From Planctomycetota bacterium (GTDB lineage: Bacteria > Planctomycetota > PLA2 > JAEUHO01): 64,000 nucleotides of DNA. Shown piece by piece: positions 62,170 to 64,000 of the stretch. Position 1 is the first letter of the stretch. Every line of letters begins with the position of its first letter. The notes below the pieces were generated by a model, which saw nothing but the letters and a program-made list of their open reading frames with translations, searched no databases and was not told where the DNA came from. A program made the position numbers and the translations under genes. Location of the stretch: NCBI GenBank assembly GCA_020851795.1, contig JADZCA010000028.1:1-64000 (forward strand), given 5' to 3'.

Positions 62170-63425
62170 GGCGCCTCCGCATCGCGATCGTCTCCCAGTA
62201 CTGGCCGCCCGAGATCGGCGCGCCGCAGGCCCGCATGCTCGAGACGGCCCGCGCGTTCGCGCGCCGCGGTCACCGCGTGACGGTGCTCACCGCCTTCCCC
62301 AACCACCCGACGGGCGTCGTGCCGCCGCGCTGGCGCGGGCGGCTGACCGGCGACGAGCGCGAGCGCAACCTCCGCGTGCTCCGGTCGTGGCTGCTCGCCG
62401 CCCCCAACCGGGGCGCGCTGCGGCGGACGCTCGCGCACGCGACGGCCGCGGCCACGGCGTTCGTGCGCGGGCTCGCCGGCGCCGGCGGGGCCGACGTGGT
62501 CCTCGCGACGTCGCCGCCGCTGTTCACGGGCCTCGTGGGCTGGATGCTCGCGCGCCTGCACCGGCGCCCGTTCGTGCTCGACGTGCGCGACCTGTGGCCG
62601 GACGCGTTCGTCGACCTCGGCCTCGCGCGCGAAGGGCGCGTCGTGGACGCGTTCCGTCGGCTCGAGCGGTTCCTCTACCGGCGCGCCGACCACGTCGTCC
62701 CCGTCACCGAGGCGTTCGCCGACCGCATCGTCGCGACGGGCGTGGCCCGCGAGCGCACGACCGTGGTGCGCAACGGCGTGGACCTCTCGCGCTTCCCGCG
62801 CGAGGTGGACCCCGCGGCCGCGGCGCAGGCGCGGCGGGCGTACGGCGTCGAGGGGCGCTTCGTCGTGCTCTACCTCGGCGCGCACGGCGTCGCACAGGGG
62901 CTCGCGCGCCTGCTGCCCGCCGCGAAGGCCGCGGGGCCGCGCACGACCTTCCTCTTCGTCGGCGAGGGCGCCGAGAAGGACGCGATGGTGGCCGAGGCGG
63001 CCCGCCTCGGGCTCGGCGAGCGGGTGCGCTTCCTGCCCGGCGTCCCGCGCGACGAGGTCGTCCGCGTCTACGCCGCCGCCGACGTCTGCCTCGTCGCGCT
63101 GCGCGCCACGCCGCTCATGGAGACGTTCCTGCCGAGCAAGGCGTTCGAGGCCTTCGGGGCGGGACGGCCGGTCGTCGCGTGCGTCGCGGGCGAGGCGAAG
63201 GCGCTCCTCGAGGCGGGGCCCGGGGCGGTCGTCGTGCCGCCCGAGGACGTGGACGCGCTCGGGCGCGCCGTCGCGGCGCTCGCCGCCGACCCGGCGCGCG
63301 TGGCCGCGATGGGCCGCGCCGCGCGCGAGCGTGCGGAGCGCGAGTTCGACCGCGACGCCCTCGCGCGCCGCTACCTCGCGGTGCTCGACGCCGCGGTCGG
63401 CGCGGCGCGGCGGAGGCGCCGGTGA
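62166..63425 (+). CDS. WbuB-like GT4 glycosyltransferase
   Basis: A 419-residue GT-B protein. IAIVSQYWPPEIGAPQARMLETARAFARRGHRV and TAFPNHPTG are the N-terminal hallmarks of the WbuB-like group (fucosamine/N-acetyl sugar transferases). DVRDLWPDAFVDLG and LPSKAFEAFGAGRPVVACVAGEA form the conserved core. It overlaps the heparinase gene and the next SDR gene by 4 nt each. Confidence 0.92.
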   Translation: MRRLRIAIVSQYWPPEIGAPQARMLETARAFARRGHRVTVLTAFPNHPTGVVPPRWRGRLTGDERERNLRVLRSWLLAAPNRGALRRTLAHATAAATAFVRGLAGAGGADVVLATSPPLFTGLVGWMLARLHRRPFVLDVRDLWPDAFVDLGLAREGRVVDAFRRLERFLYRRADHVVPVTEAFADRIVATGVARERTTVVRNGVDLSRFPREVDPAAAAQARRAYGVEGRFVVLYLGAHGVAQGLARLLPAAKAAGPRTTFLFVGEGAEKDAMVAEAARLGLGERVRFLPGVPRDEVVRVYAAADVCLVALRATPLMETFLPSKAFEAFGAGRPVVACVAGEAKALLEAGPGAVVVPPEDVDALGRAVAALAADPARVAAMGRAARERAEREFDRDALARRYLAVLDAAVGAARRRRR

Positions 63426-64000
63426 AGCGGCGCGTGCTCGTCGTCGGGGCGACCGGCTTCACCGGGCGCCGGGTCGTCGCCGCGCTCGTCGCCGCCGGCC
63501 ACGACGTCGTCGCCTTCGTGCGCCCGACGAGCGACGCGGCGGCGGTCCGCGCGCTCGGGACGCCCGTCGTCGAGGGCGACCTCGACCGACCCGAGAGCCT
63601 CGAGCGCGCGCTCGTCGGGCGCGACGCCGTGGCGTGCGCCGCGAGCCTCGGCTTCGGGCACGCGCCGGGGATCGTGGAGGCGATGCGCCGTGCCGGCGTG
63701 ACGCGCTCGGTGCTGCTCGGCACGACGGCCGTGCGGACCACGCTGCCGGCGAAGAGCAAGGCCGTGCGCCTCGAGGCCGAGCGCGTGGTGCTCGCCGACG
63801 GCGTCGGCGCGACGCTGCTGCGGCCGACGATGATCTACGGCGCCCCCGGCGACCGCAACCTCGAGCGCCTCGTGCGCTTCGTGCGGCGCTGGCCGGTCGT
63901 GCCCGTCCTCGGACGGGGCACGGCGCTCGTGCAGCCGGTGCACGTCGAGGACGTGGCCGCCGCGGTCGCCGCCGTCCTCGCGCGCGACGGGCTCGCCGGC
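63422..64000 (+). CDS. NAD(P)-binding SDR, partial (cut by window end)
   Basis: The first 193 codons are visible. VLVVGATGFTGRRVVAALVAAGHDVVAFVR is an extended or atypical SDR nucleotide-binding motif. LLRPTMIYGAPGDRNLERLVRFVRRWPVVPVLGRGTALVQPVHVEDVAAAV is typical of NmrA-like and NAD-dependent epimerase proteins. The region where YxxxK would be expected (TTLPAKSKAVRLEAE) lacks the tyrosine, so an NmrA-like or atypical SDR is likely. It continues the region 7 operon. Confidence 0.8.
   Translation, partial: MKRRVLVVGATGFTGRRVVAALVAAGHDVVAFVRPTSDAAAVRALGTPVVEGDLDRPESLERALVGRDAVACAASLGFGHAPGIVEAMRRAGVTRSVLLGTTAVRTTLPAKSKAVRLEAERVVLADGVGATLLRPTMIYGAPGDRNLERLVRFVRRWPVVPVLGRGTALVQPVHVEDVAAAVAAVLARDGLAG

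Overview
The window is 64 kb of very GC-rich DNA (A and T look like roughly a quarter of the bases) from a bacterium with a Gram-negative-type envelope: it encodes a Wza-like outer-membrane export protein, a secreted beta-barrel and many lipoproteins. Several exported HEAT-repeat proteins, a multiheme c-type cytochrome with a C554-like first heme site, a highly charged RecA N-terminus and frequent GTG starts suggest a high-GC Planctomycetota lineage. That placement is inference; no rRNA or taxonomic marker was compared.

Region 1 (0.1-11.5 kb): a tRNA-Leu(CAG), an alpha/beta hydrolase overlapping a C39-peptidase-like lipoprotein, a five-heme cytochrome overlapping a HEAT-repeat lipoprotein, a second exported HEAT protein on the minus strand with a clear intrinsic terminator, a third HEAT lipoprotein, a flippase-like membrane protein and a PfkB sugar kinase. 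Region 2 (11.6-17.1 kb): housekeeping genes thpR, recA, moaC, asd, accB and accC. A TTGACA element with a perfect 16-bp palindrome lies inside the 3' end of thpR and may be the recA promoter/operator.

Region 3 (17.5-31.8 kb, plus strand): the core of an exopolysaccharide locus. A Cys-rich FecR-like secreted protein overlaps a beta-barrel gene, followed by a Wza-like export protein, a Wzc-like tyrosine autokinase, a small membrane-anchored protein, an O-antigen ligase/Wzy-like protein, and then UDP-xylose-synthase-like, wecB, a second SDR lacking its catalytic lysine, rmlD and a GT-C membrane glycosyltransferase. Region 4 (31.9-38.3 kb): a Gly-rich lipoprotein, a DPM1-like GT2, three GT4-type glycosyltransferases (one on the minus strand) and an RmlB-like dehydratase.

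Region 5 (38.6-46.8 kb, minus strand): a tightly overlapping operon of GT2, a 39-codon membrane microprotein, a GT-C protein, a DegT aminotransferase, another GT2, a methyltransferase and another GT-C protein, followed by a separate lipoprotein. Region 6 (46.9-51.8 kb): a methyltransferase convergent with, and overlapping, a large membrane protein that follows an MsbA-like ABC exporter. Region 7 (51.9-64 kb, plus strand): GT4, GT4, a degenerate asparagine-synthetase-like protein, GT4, a second O-antigen ligase-like protein, a fused dehydrogenase/Gfo-Idh oxidoreductase, a heparinase II/III-family protein, a WbuB-like GT4 and an SDR cut by the window edge. From 54.3 kb these are joined by 4-nt stop/start overlaps.

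Together regions 3-7 look like one large Wza/Wzc-dependent surface-polysaccharide locus making rhamnose-, xylose-type and ManNAc-type precursors and using polyprenol-linked sugar donors. No initiating phosphoglycosyltransferase, classical Wzx flippase, RmlA or RmlC is visible here. The most general new signal is a -10-like TAnnnT hexamer ending exactly 6 nt before the start codon of five unrelated genes, which predicts leaderless transcripts.
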